Origin: an uncultured Oceanospirillaceae bacterium
GTDB taxonomy: Bacteria; Pseudomonadota; Gammaproteobacteria; Pseudomonadales; Balneatricaceae
Length of the DNA stretch: 6,118 nt
Assembly: GCA_946221045.1 (NCBI GenBank)
Contig: CAMIIY010000133.1
Location: 1-6,118 of the forward strand
Reading direction: 5' to 3'
A model generated the notes under the pieces. That model did no database searches and was not told the origin of the DNA. It worked only from the letters and a program-made list of their open reading frames with translations. Shown piece by piece: positions 1-6,090 of this stretch. Position 1 is the stretch's first letter; each line of letters opens with the position of its first letter. The position numbers and the translations under genes are program-made.

Positions 1-815
1 CCAGGTCCAGTGAAAACCCGCTTGTAGATCAACTGCGTAAAGGCAAACCGGTGCTGAAGATTCTGAATAAATCGGATCTGGCTGACCCGGTGGTCACACG
101 TGACTGGCTGGCCTATTTTAATGGGTTGCCCGATATTCAGGCGATGGCACTGACCCAGACCGACAAGAAGGCGATCCAGAGCATCTTCACCCGCTGTAAG
201 GAGCTGGTTCCGTCTCGCAGCGGATCAGGCCGCCCGGTGCGCACCATGATTATGGGCATTCCCAATGTTGGCAAATCAACCCTGATCAATACCCTGCTGG
301 GGCGTAAACTGGCCAAAGTGGGCAATGAGCCTGCGGTGACGAAAAGCCAGAAGCGTTATACCACCCACAACGGCCTTGCTCTGTCTGATACCCCGGGCAT
401 CCTCTGGCCAAAAATCGCAGATGTTGATTCCGGCTACCGGCTGGCCGCCAGTGGCGCGATTCGTGATACCGCGATTGAGCACGAGGATGTGGCGTTGTTT
501 ACCGCAGGTTTTCTGCGTGATTTCTATCAAGGTCTTTTGGTAGAAAGATTTAAAATCAAGGAATTGCCTGATGTTCCTGATCTTATACTTGATGAGATTG
601 GTCGGCGTCGGGGATGTCTTAAACCGGGTGGAATTGTTGATCGAAACAAAGCCGCTACGTTGTTATTGAATGAGTTGCGCAGCGGCAAGCTTGGGTTAAT
701 CAGTTTTGAAACCGTTGCCGAGTGGCAGGAAAAAGACCGGCTTGCAGAGCTGGCCAGACTAGAAGCTATGTCCGTGGGAGAAGAGTCAAATGACACGGTT
801 GAAAAAAAGTCGTAA
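1..815 (+). CDS. ylqF: Ribosome biogenesis GTPase RbgA/YlqF, 5'-truncated by the window edge
   Basis: This is a circularly permuted GTPase of the YlqF/RbgA family, cytoplasmic proteins that act in late large-subunit ribosome assembly (family knowledge). The reading frame is open from base 3, so the gene begins upstream. The first visible residues, RSSENPLVDQL, match the family's N-terminal segment, and the GTG at 51 is internal, not a start. The permuted motif order is clear: G4 NKSD at 66-77 comes first, then the P-loop GIPNVGKST at 255-281, a threonine in the G2 region (PAVTKSQ), and G3 DTPG at 387-398. A helical C-terminal domain follows, with the conserved-looking stretch GKLGLISFETVAEW and a charged tail. 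About 270 residues are visible, most of a protein usually near 300. Its last 26 bases overlap the next gene in another frame, which suggests translational coupling. The assignment to the permuted family is firm; the exact orthologue is slightly less so. Confidence 0.93.
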   Translation, partial: RSSENPLVDQLRKGKPVLKILNKSDLADPVVTRDWLAYFNGLPDIQAMALTQTDKKAIQSIFTRCKELVPSRSGSGRPVRTMIMGIPNVGKSTLINTLLGRKLAKVGNEPAVTKSQKRYTTHNGLALSDTPGILWPKIADVDSGYRLAASGAIRDTAIEHEDVALFTAGFLRDFYQGLLVERFKIKELPDVPDLILDEIGRRRGCLKPGGIVDRNKAATLLLNELRSGKLGLISFETVAEWQEKDRLAELARLEAMSVGEESNDTVEKKS

Positions 816-1062
816 GGCAAAAGGCTTTATCAATGACCGGGGGCCAAGCCGCCGTGAGCGTCTGGCAGACCCGGACAGTTATGATAGCCGTCGGCGCAAA
901 TCCCAGCAGGATCGTAAAAAGCAGAAATCCGTGTTTGATAAGCATCAGGAAGCTGAAGCGGATCAGGCTCGGAATGATCAGGTGGGTCAAGCACGTCAGA
1001 CGCGCCTGGCAGACAAAATTCGCCGTCTGAACGAAACGAAATCTGAAGAATCATCCGACTAG
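790..1062 (+). CDS. Small highly basic hypothetical protein overlapping the GTPase gene
   Basis: I do not recognise this 90-residue protein. It is extremely hydrophilic: about 26 Lys/Arg and 16 Asp/Glu, no Cys or Trp, and no Met after the first. The N-terminus (MTRLKKSRKAKG) and the centre (SRRRKSQQDRKKQK) are strongly basic, while the last residues are acidic (KSEESSD). Residues from about 45 to 80 are rich in Q, A, E, D and R and could form one long helix. No signal peptide or membrane segment is present. The start is supported by a GGGAG at 776-780, nine bases before the ATG. The gene overlaps the end of the GTPase gene by 26 bases in the +1 frame, so the two are probably co-translated. 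The composition would suit RNA or ribosome binding, or a GTPase partner in the style of YihI (which acts on Der), but I see no convincing motif for either. That it is a real gene rests on the start site, placement and coding-like composition. Confidence 0.7.
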   Translation: MTRLKKSRKAKGFINDRGPSRRERLADPDSYDSRRRKSQQDRKKQKSVFDKHQEAEADQARNDQVGQARQTRLADKIRRLNETKSEESSD

Positions 1063-1128
1063 CTTTTGCACACCGCCCTGGCATCTTCTAGGTTTAACAG
1101 CATCAGCCTTAATTTCTGACTGCTGTGT

Positions 1129-1135
1129 GGGAGGT
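1129..1135 (+). promoter_or_regulatory. Ribosome binding site that decides the CDGSH gene start
   Basis: The sequence GGGAGGT lies just upstream of the ATG at 1140. It falls inside the reading frame if the GTG at 1125 is used, and would then be coding. A purine-rich SD this strong directly before an ATG favours 1140 over 1125, although the spacing of about four bases is on the short side. Confidence 0.65.
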
Positions 1136-1139
1136 GCCT

Positions 1140-1391
1140 ATGTCACATGCGGCTGTAGTGAGAGCCGGTGATGGACCGGTAAAAGTTATGGTTAGGCAGG
1201 GCCAGACCTATGTCTGGTGTGCCTGTGGCCGATCTGCGGACCAGCCATTCTGTGATGGTTCTCATCAGGGAACCGGGATTGATCCTGTGGTGTTCAAAGC
1301 CGAACGGGATGATGAGGTCTGGTTATGCATGTGCAAACTGACCGATACCCCACCGCTCTGTAATGGCAATCATAAAAAGCCGGTGAGTTAA
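1140..1391 (+). CDS. Tandem CDGSH iron-sulfur domain protein
   Basis: This 83-residue protein has two CDGSH-type zinc-finger-like motifs, each expected to hold a [2Fe-2S] cluster through three Cys and one His (family knowledge, as in mitoNEET and human CISD3). The first, CACGRSADQPFCDGSH, fits the consensus exactly, with ligands C27, C29, C38 and H42. The second, CMCKLTDTPPLCNGNH, keeps all four ligands (C63, C65, C74, H78) but has NGN where the consensus has DG[STA]. The short length and the two motifs resemble CISD3-like bacterial proteins, which are soluble and lack a membrane anchor; none is visible here. The start at ATG 1140 is chosen over the in-frame GTG at 1125 because of the SD at 1129-1135. 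The likely role is redox or iron-sulfur handling; no specific partner is known. It lies 63 bases before the flavoprotein gene on the same strand. Confidence 0.9.
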   Translation: MSHAAVVRAGDGPVKVMVRQGQTYVWCACGRSADQPFCDGSHQGTGIDPVVFKAERDDEVWLCMCKLTDTPPLCNGNHKKPVS

Positions 1392-1394
1392 CAC

Positions 1395-1429
1395 TTGATG
1401 CTCAGTGGCATAGCAAGAGTATGCTAAGC
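1395..1429 (+). promoter_or_regulatory. Possible promoter and inverted repeat ahead of yhiN
   Basis: The gap before the flavoprotein gene contains TTGATG at 1395-1400 and TATGCT at 1420-1425. These resemble -35 and -10 boxes, but the 19-base spacing is longer than ideal. Overlapping the -10 candidate is an imperfect inverted repeat, GCATAGCA (1408-1415) and TGCTAAGC (1422-1429), with one mismatch and a six-base spacer. It could be an operator, or simply the result of a palindromic -10 region. It is not followed by a T-run, so it is not a standard terminator. Confidence 0.35.
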
Positions 1430-1454
1430 TAGCGCCCCTTCAGAGGAGGGACGC

Positions 1455-2633
1455 ATGCAGTCTTACGATGTCATCATAATTGGCGCAGGTGCGTCCGGAT
1501 TGATGTGTGCTGCAACCGCAGGTTATCGCGGCAAATCAGTGCTGGTGCTTGAGCGCAGCAATAAAATTGGCCGCAAAATCCTGATGTCGGGTGGTGGCCG
1601 CTGTAACTTCACCAACCTGCATAATTCCGCTGCCAATTTTATTTCACATAACCCTCATTTCTGTAAATCCGCGCTCAGTCGCTATCCGGCCCGGTCGTTT
1701 ATTGAGCTGGTCGAGCGTCATGGCATCGATTTTCATGAGAAAACCCTCGGCCAGCTGTTTTGTGACGAATCCAGTAAACAGATTGTTGATCTGCTGCTGA
1801 CCGAATGCGACTGGGCCGGTGTCGAGATTAAAACCCACACCGATGTCAGCGCGGTTGAGCAGCACTCAGATGGCTTTTTGCTGAAATCATCAACCGGACG
1901 CTATCAGTGTCAGTCATTGGTGATTGCAACCGGTGGGTTATCAATTCCGAATGGCGGGGCCACTGACTTTGCCTATCGGATGGCTGAACAGTTTGCGCTT
2001 GAGGTCACCCCACTATCAGCAGCGCTGGTGCCGTTTACCCTGCAACCCCAGCAACTGGAGCACTTGAAACAACTGGCGGGGGTCTCGCACCGGATCATTG
2101 CCACCGCGAACGGTGTTTCATTTACCGAGCAGATGCTGTTTACCCATCGTGGCCTGAGTGGCCCTGCCATTCTGCAGGTCTCCAGCTACTGGTCGCCGGG
2201 GGACAGGGTGGTGCTGAATCTGTTCCCGGACCTGGATCTGCTGGCTGAGCTGAAAGCCCAGCGCGATACACGGCCTAAGGCCGAGATCAGCTCGGTCTTA
2301 AGCCAGTACATGAGCCGGAAAATGGCGCAGGTGCTCTGTGAGCTGTTTGGTTTTTCCGGCCAGATGGGTGATCTGTCCAATGCCCGCCTGACTGAGATAG
2401 CCGATCAGTTTTGCCACTGGCAGGTTAAGCCTTCAGGCACGGAAGGGTACCGGACCGCCGAAGTCACCAGGGGCGGCATCAATACGGATCAGATCTCACA
2501 AAAAACCATGGAAGCCAAAGCCGTCCAGGGACTGTATTTTATTGGCGAGTGTCTGGATGTGACAGGCCACCTGGGTGGCCATAATTTTCAATGGGCCTGG
2601 GCATCCGGCGTTGCGGCCGGGCAGGCGGTATAG
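1455..2633 (+). CDS. yhiN: YhiN/HI0933-family FAD-dependent oxidoreductase
   Basis: This 392-residue flavoprotein is full length for the family (about 400) and matches, as I recall it, E. coli YhiN throughout. The N-terminal Rossmann motif GAGASG (residues 10-15) and the acidic residue at the end of the second strand (E33) bind the FAD dinucleotide. The family signature GRKILMSGGGRCNFTN spans residues 39-54. Other conserved blocks are EKTLGQLFCDE (95-105), VIATGGLS (156-163), LFTHRGLSGPA (228-238) and TAEVTRGG (334-341). The C-terminal FAD-closing block runs from about 359 to 385 (GLYFIGECLDVTGHLGG, then NFQWAWASG). It is expected to be cytosolic; no signal or membrane segment is seen. The substrate of the proteobacterial proteins is not established; the related BaiN of gut clostridia reduces bile-acid intermediates, which should not be carried over here. 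A strong SD, GAGGAGGG at 1443-1450, precedes the ATG. The stop lies 3 bases from the end of the convergent regulator gene. Confidence 0.93.
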   Translation: MQSYDVIIIGAGASGLMCAATAGYRGKSVLVLERSNKIGRKILMSGGGRCNFTNLHNSAANFISHNPHFCKSALSRYPARSFIELVERHGIDFHEKTLGQLFCDESSKQIVDLLLTECDWAGVEIKTHTDVSAVEQHSDGFLLKSSTGRYQCQSLVIATGGLSIPNGGATDFAYRMAEQFALEVTPLSAALVPFTLQPQQLEHLKQLAGVSHRIIATANGVSFTEQMLFTHRGLSGPAILQVSSYWSPGDRVVLNLFPDLDLLAELKAQRDTRPKAEISSVLSQYMSRKMAQVLCELFGFSGQMGDLSNARLTEIADQFCHWQVKPSGTEGYRTAEVTRGGINTDQISQKTMEAKAVQGLYFIGECLDVTGHLGGHNFQWAWASGVAAGQAV

Positions 2634-2636
2634 ACT

Positions 2637-3320
2637 TCAGATCTCGGTTGCTGGCGGTATATCGGCAAAGACACTGTTAGCCATCCACTGACTGACCGAA
2701 TTGGTCAGGGCAGCCGGGCCGACCAGTTGCAGTTTTTTATCCCGAATGGCGGATTTATAGGAGAGGTCGCCCATCCAGACTTCGACCATGGTGCGCAGTT
2801 CTGTATTAAACCAGATATCGACCTCTTTGCCCGGGTCTACCGTGCAAACATCAGTGCCCTGAGGGCCCACCATTATCCACCAGCGGGGTAAATCATCCAG
2901 GTCAGTGAAGTTAAAGCAAAGTGTGGTTTCGCCACCCGGCAATCGACTGGGGTCGATACTGCGTTCCAGATAGAGCATCAGTAAATCAATATCCAGTTCC
3001 GCGTCGGTGATCTGTCCCCGGGTCCAGCGCATGCCCCATTCGCCAATCTGCTGAATAATGGGGGCGAGTTCCAGCCCCATCTCGGTCAGGAAGTACTCGT
3101 AGCCGCGTTGCCCCTGAATTTTCCGACGGATGATCAGACCATGTGTTTCCAGCTCACGCAGCCGTTTGGTCAGTACCGTAGGCGAGATTGCCGCCATCCC
3201 CCGTTGAAAATCATTGAACCGTTTTCCCCCCGCCAGCAATTCGCGGATGACCAGTAAAGTCCATTTCTCACACAGCATTTCGGACGCTTTCGCGACCGGG
3301 CAGAACTGCAAATACGACAT
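2637..3320 (-). CDS. HxlR-family transcriptional regulator with C-terminal SCP2-like domain
   Basis: This 227-residue protein has two parts. Residues 1 to about 103 form an HxlR-type winged helix: an N-terminal CPVAKASEMLCEKWTLLVIR segment with cysteines C7 and C17, a helix-turn-helix ending in the likely recognition helix SPTVLTKRLRELETHGLI (46-63), and the wing RRKIQGQRGYEYFLTEMG (65-82). HxlR proteins are about 100-120 residues alone; the remaining 110 or so resemble an SCP2 sterol-carrier-like domain, with the typical VDIWFNTEL and MGDLSYKSAIRDKKLQLVG stretches (about 167-201). Such domains can hold a hydrophobic ligand, so the protein may sense a small lipophilic molecule; a conserved N-terminal Cys in this family often senses oxidants or electrophiles. 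Both ideas are inference. The SD is weak: an AGGGA ends 11 bases before the ATG. The gene is divergent from the DUF4242 gene, with an inverted repeat between them that it may bind. Confidence 0.88.
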   Translation of the reverse strand: MSYLQFCPVAKASEMLCEKWTLLVIRELLAGGKRFNDFQRGMAAISPTVLTKRLRELETHGLIIRRKIQGQRGYEYFLTEMGLELAPIIQQIGEWGMRWTRGQITDAELDIDLLMLYLERSIDPSRLPGGETTLCFNFTDLDDLPRWWIMVGPQGTDVCTVDPGKEVDIWFNTELRTMVEVWMGDLSYKSAIRDKKLQLVGPAALTNSVSQWMANSVFADIPPATEI

Positions 3321-3344
3321 GTCCTAAATATCCCTACTACAGAT

Positions 3345-3365
3345 TCCGTAGTTAACTGCTACGGA
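3345..3365. promoter_or_regulatory. Operator-like inverted repeat between the divergent regulator and DUF4242 genes
   Basis: A perfect inverted repeat, TCCGTAG (3345-3351) and CTACGGA (3359-3365), is separated by TTAACTG. The whole element is 21 bases with half-sites about one and a half helical turns apart, measured centre to centre. It lies 25-45 bases upstream of the regulator start and about 94 bases upstream of the DUF4242 start. HxlR-type proteins are dimeric and bind inverted repeats near their own promoters, so this is the natural candidate site for autoregulation. A TTGACC on the minus strand (GGTCAA at 3384-3389) could be a -35 box for the regulator, which would place the repeat near its -10 region. 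The repeat is seen directly; its function is inferred. Confidence 0.55.
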
Positions 3366-3458
3366 TTAGATAGCATCCCTGATGGTCAAGGCGCTTTAGT
3401 ATCGGGTGTGCTACAGGCACACACCTGTTAATAAAAACAACGAATGGAGTAATCGTAA

Positions 3459-3743
3459 ATGCCTAAATTTATTATTGAAAGAGACCTGCCCAATATTGGT
3501 GCTGCAACTCAGGCAGACCTCAGTGCTGCGGCGGATACCTCAAACGCTGTGCTATCCGCCATGCAATCTGAAAACAAGGATATTAAATGGGAAAACAGCT
3601 TTGTGGCCGGCAATAAAACCTTCTGCGTATATGAGTGTGCTACCGAAGATCTGATTCACGAGCATGCCGAACGCAGTGGATTTCCAGCCAGTGCGATTAC
3701 TGAAGTAAAAGCCCAGATCGATCCCAGTACCGGTAATGCCTGA
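3459..3743 (+). CDS. DUF4242 domain-containing protein (SCO4226-like family)
   Basis: This 94-residue protein matches the small DUF4242 family from end to end: the opening MPKFIIERDLP, the central IKWENSFVAGNKTFCVYEC (about 42-60), the helix DLIHEHAERSGFPAS (64-78), and the closing ITEVKAQIDP strand (80-89). The family folds as a ferredoxin-like, Dabb-type small protein. One member, SCO4226 of Streptomyces, has been described as a nickel-binding protein; whether this one binds metal is unknown, although C56, C60, H67 and H69 are available. No signal peptide or membrane segment is present, so it is cytosolic. The SD GGAGT (3446-3450) precedes the ATG. It stands alone, divergent from the HxlR-SCP2 regulator, and is the likely target of that regulator. 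No terminator is obvious after it. Confidence 0.85.
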   Translation: MPKFIIERDLPNIGAATQADLSAAADTSNAVLSAMQSENKDIKWENSFVAGNKTFCVYECATEDLIHEHAERSGFPASAITEVKAQIDPSTGNA

Positions 3744-3873
3744 TCGGTAGTGCCTGAAGTCTACGGCAGCAGGTTGCATCGGTCAGGGTTGTCTCTGGCT
3801 GATGTGATCTGAGTCTGGCAGACATACGGCGGGGCAGGCATTAATCCGCGACAGTCAGCAAGTTTGAAATCAC

Positions 3874-3879
3874 TATAAA
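3874..3879 (+). promoter_or_regulatory. Possible -10 box of nosR, very close to the start codon
   Basis: TATAAA at 3874-3879 matches five of six -10 positions, in an AT-rich run at the end of an otherwise GC-balanced 151-base gap. No good -35 box is found 16-18 bases upstream, which would fit a promoter that depends on an activator. If used, transcription would start around 3886, only about nine bases before the nosR ATG. That would agree with the absence of any Shine-Dalgarno sequence. I could not find a convincing FNR/DNR box in the gap. Confidence 0.3.
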
Positions 3880-3894
3880 AATCATAAAAATAAC

Positions 3895-6090
3895 ATGACT
3901 CTTCATATCTCAAATAACAGATCTCTGTACATACTGGCAGTCAGCTGCGTCTGCTTCTGTCTGTTGTGGCTGCCACTGGCAGTTTGTGCCGGGGGGATGA
4001 CCAAACCCATGCTGCAGCAAGCCTTTCCTTCGCCCTACATAGTGGGAGACAGGCAGACCGACCTGCCGGTGTGGCCGCTGTATAAACAGATCTCAACAGA
4101 AACGCCGCTGGTGGGTTATGCCTTTGAATCAATTGATATGGCGGCGGTGCCGGGTTTTGCCGGTATTCCCTATAACCTGTTGGTTGCCATTGCCCCGGAC
4201 GGCACCTTTATTGATGTGCAGGTACTGTCCCATCATGAACCGGTTTTTCTGGAAGGGTTAGGTGAAAAGCCGCTGATCGATTTTGCAAAACAATACCCGG
4301 GTCTGTCGCTGCTGCAGAACATTAAAATTGATGGCAAACCGCAGCAGTCTGCGGGCATTGACAGTGCCAATGCGTACATTGATGGAGTCACCAAAGCGAC
4401 AGCTTCGGTACGTATCTTTAATCAGTCATTGCTGGCGTCTGCTCTGAAAGTGGCCCGTGAAAAACTGGGCTTTGCCAAGGGACGTGATCCGGATCTGATC
4501 GCCCGGATTAAACCTGACCTGTTCAGTCCGATGAGTTGGGACGAACTGCTGGCTGCCGGGCTGATTCAGCATTTTCATATCCGTAATGCGGATGTAGAGC
4601 AATTGTTTCAGGGAACCCCGGGGGAGGGGCTGGATCCGGATGTGCTGGATAATCCGGGGGCGACATTTATCGACCTTTATATTGCCAATCTGTCTGTGCC
4701 CGGTGTTGGGCGTAACCTGTTATTGCCCGAGGCCTGGCAATATTTGCAGCAGGGTCTCAACGAGCACGATCAGGCCATCCTGGTGATGGGTAGCGGCGCT
4801 TATTCATTTATTGGCCGGGACTTTGTGCGTGGGAAGGTACCTGAGCGCCTCTCCCTGCATCAAAGCGAGTTACCGATAGAGATCCGGGATATGGATCTGA
4901 GTGACCGCCTGAGTCTGTTTGATCTGGAGTATGAACTGAAAGTACCTGAAGCCCTGCAGGATTACGACTGGAAGGTGTTTCATGTGCTGGCCCAGTCGGC
5001 GCTGGACCCGGCCTATCCGGCTGAGTTTGAACTGCAGGTCAATCGCTACAAGGGCATGTTGTTCCCTGAAACCATCAGTCAGGCGCTGACTTTTCCAACC
5101 GAGCTTCCATCGCAGTATTACACGGTGGCCGACCAGGATAACAAAACCTGGCACAGTCTGTGGCAGGGCCGAAGCCGGGATATTGTGCTGCTGCTGGCAG
5201 GCCTGGCGGTGCTGACTGTGGTGCTGGTACGTTATCCGTTACTGACCCGGGGCGAACAACAGCTGAAATGGTTTCGGCCACTTTATCTGCTCTATACTCT
5301 GGTATTTATTGGCTGGATTGCGCAGGGGCAGCTGTCCATTGTGAATGTCACCGGACTCTTGCAGGCCTGGCTGGCGGGGCGCAGTCTGGAGTTTTTCCTT
5401 TATCATCCGATGACGGTCATCATCTGGGCTTATATCGGTCTGACATTTCTGATCTGGGGACGTGGTACATTCTGCGGCTGGCTCTGTCCCTTTGGTGCAC
5501 TGCAAGAGCTGATCGGGAAAGTATTGGCGGTATTCCGGCTGCCTCAGCTGAAGATTTCAACCGGGCTGGATCGGCGTCTGAAAATGCTCAAATATCTGGT
5601 GTTGCTCGGCATTCTGGCTGTGGCCGTTGTATCTGTGCCGTTAACCGGTTCTGTGGTAGAGATCGAACCGTTCAAAACCAGCATTACGCTGATGTTTGAT
5701 CGTTCATGGCCTTATGTTTTGTGGGCGGTCTGTCTGCTTTCGCTAAGCCTGTTTGTTTACAAGGGTTACTGTCGTTATCTCTGTCCTCTGGGTGCCTGTA
5801 TGGCTGTTTTTGGCAAGCTGCGCATCTATAACTGGCTGCCCCGTCGCAGTGAGTGCGGTTCGCCCTGTCAGTTGTGTAAACAGCGTTGTGAATATCAGGC
5901 AATTAAACCCAGCGGCCAGATTGATTATAACGAATGCTTTCAGTGCCTGGACTGTGTTGTTATTTACGACAGTGATACCCAGTGTGTGCCTTTAATCGTG
6001 GCAAAACGTCATCAGGGCAGAAAGCTGAAGCCTGCAGCGGGCCGGGAACAGGCAGCACGTGAACGGTTAATCACGGCCCATGCTGACTGA
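3895..6090 (+). CDS. nosR: NosR-type membrane flavo-iron-sulfur protein for nitrous oxide reduction
   Basis: NosR is an inner-membrane protein needed for expression and activity of nitrous oxide reductase NosZ, probably feeding it electrons (family knowledge). This 731-residue copy is full length. An N-terminal hydrophobic segment (about 11-32) exports a periplasmic FMN-binding domain (about 70-200) carrying the flavinylation motif DGVTKAT (163-169); FMN would be attached to T169 by ApbE. A further periplasmic region runs to about 425. Hydrophobic segments follow near 429-447, 462-480, 503-522, 564-584 and 606-622. Two CX3CP motifs are present, CGWLCP (527-532) and CRYLCP (626-631). The cytoplasmic tail holds cysteines 654, 658, 661, 665, 681, 684, 687 and 697, a two-cluster ferredoxin-like pattern usual for NosR. 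NirI is a close paralogue and cannot be fully excluded without neighbours. The ATG at 3895 has no SD, but it is the only start keeping the signal segment; an in-frame TGA lies at 3865-3867. Confidence 0.92.
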   Translation: MTLHISNNRSLYILAVSCVCFCLLWLPLAVCAGGMTKPMLQQAFPSPYIVGDRQTDLPVWPLYKQISTETPLVGYAFESIDMAAVPGFAGIPYNLLVAIAPDGTFIDVQVLSHHEPVFLEGLGEKPLIDFAKQYPGLSLLQNIKIDGKPQQSAGIDSANAYIDGVTKATASVRIFNQSLLASALKVAREKLGFAKGRDPDLIARIKPDLFSPMSWDELLAAGLIQHFHIRNADVEQLFQGTPGEGLDPDVLDNPGATFIDLYIANLSVPGVGRNLLLPEAWQYLQQGLNEHDQAILVMGSGAYSFIGRDFVRGKVPERLSLHQSELPIEIRDMDLSDRLSLFDLEYELKVPEALQDYDWKVFHVLAQSALDPAYPAEFELQVNRYKGMLFPETISQALTFPTELPSQYYTVADQDNKTWHSLWQGRSRDIVLLLAGLAVLTVVLVRYPLLTRGEQQLKWFRPLYLLYTLVFIGWIAQGQLSIVNVTGLLQAWLAGRSLEFFLYHPMTVIIWAYIGLTFLIWGRGTFCGWLCPFGALQELIGKVLAVFRLPQLKISTGLDRRLKMLKYLVLLGILAVAVVSVPLTGSVVEIEPFKTSITLMFDRSWPYVLWAVCLLSLSLFVYKGYCRYLCPLGACMAVFGKLRIYNWLPRRSECGSPCQLCKQRCEYQAIKPSGQIDYNECFQCLDCVVIYDSDTQCVPLIVAKRHQGRKLKPAAGREQAARERLITAHAD

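Noticed and set aside
51..53. GTG at 51 as the true start of the RbgA/YlqF gene
   Set aside because: The frame is open to base 3 and the upstream residues match the family, so the gene continues to the left. Starting at 51 would remove the segment before the G4 motif.
2565..2580. Hairpin GGCCACCTGGGTGGCC followed by ATAATTTT, near the end of yhiN, as a possible terminator
   Set aside because: It encodes the conserved GHLGG part of the FAD-closing motif, the downstream T-run is short and interrupted, and it lies more than 50 bases before the stop codon. Coding constraint explains it better.
3406..3654. Alternative 82-codon reading frame overlapping the DUF4242 gene
   Set aside because: It overlaps a clear DUF4242 gene with its own SD, has no family resemblance, and begins within the divergent promoter gap.
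3773..3786. TTGCATCGGTCA as an FNR/DNR box upstream of nosR
   Set aside because: The TTG and GTCA halves are one base too close and the flanking positions do not match TTGAT-N4-ATCAA/GTCAA. The TTGAA at 3864 also lacks a matching right half.
3803..3815. TGTGA half-site resembling a CRP box
   Set aside because: There is no matching TCACA at the required spacing, so only a half-site is present.
5160..5699. 179-codon open frame inside nosR
   Set aside because: It is a shadow frame of the membrane and CX3CP part of nosR, with no plausible domain or start site of its own.
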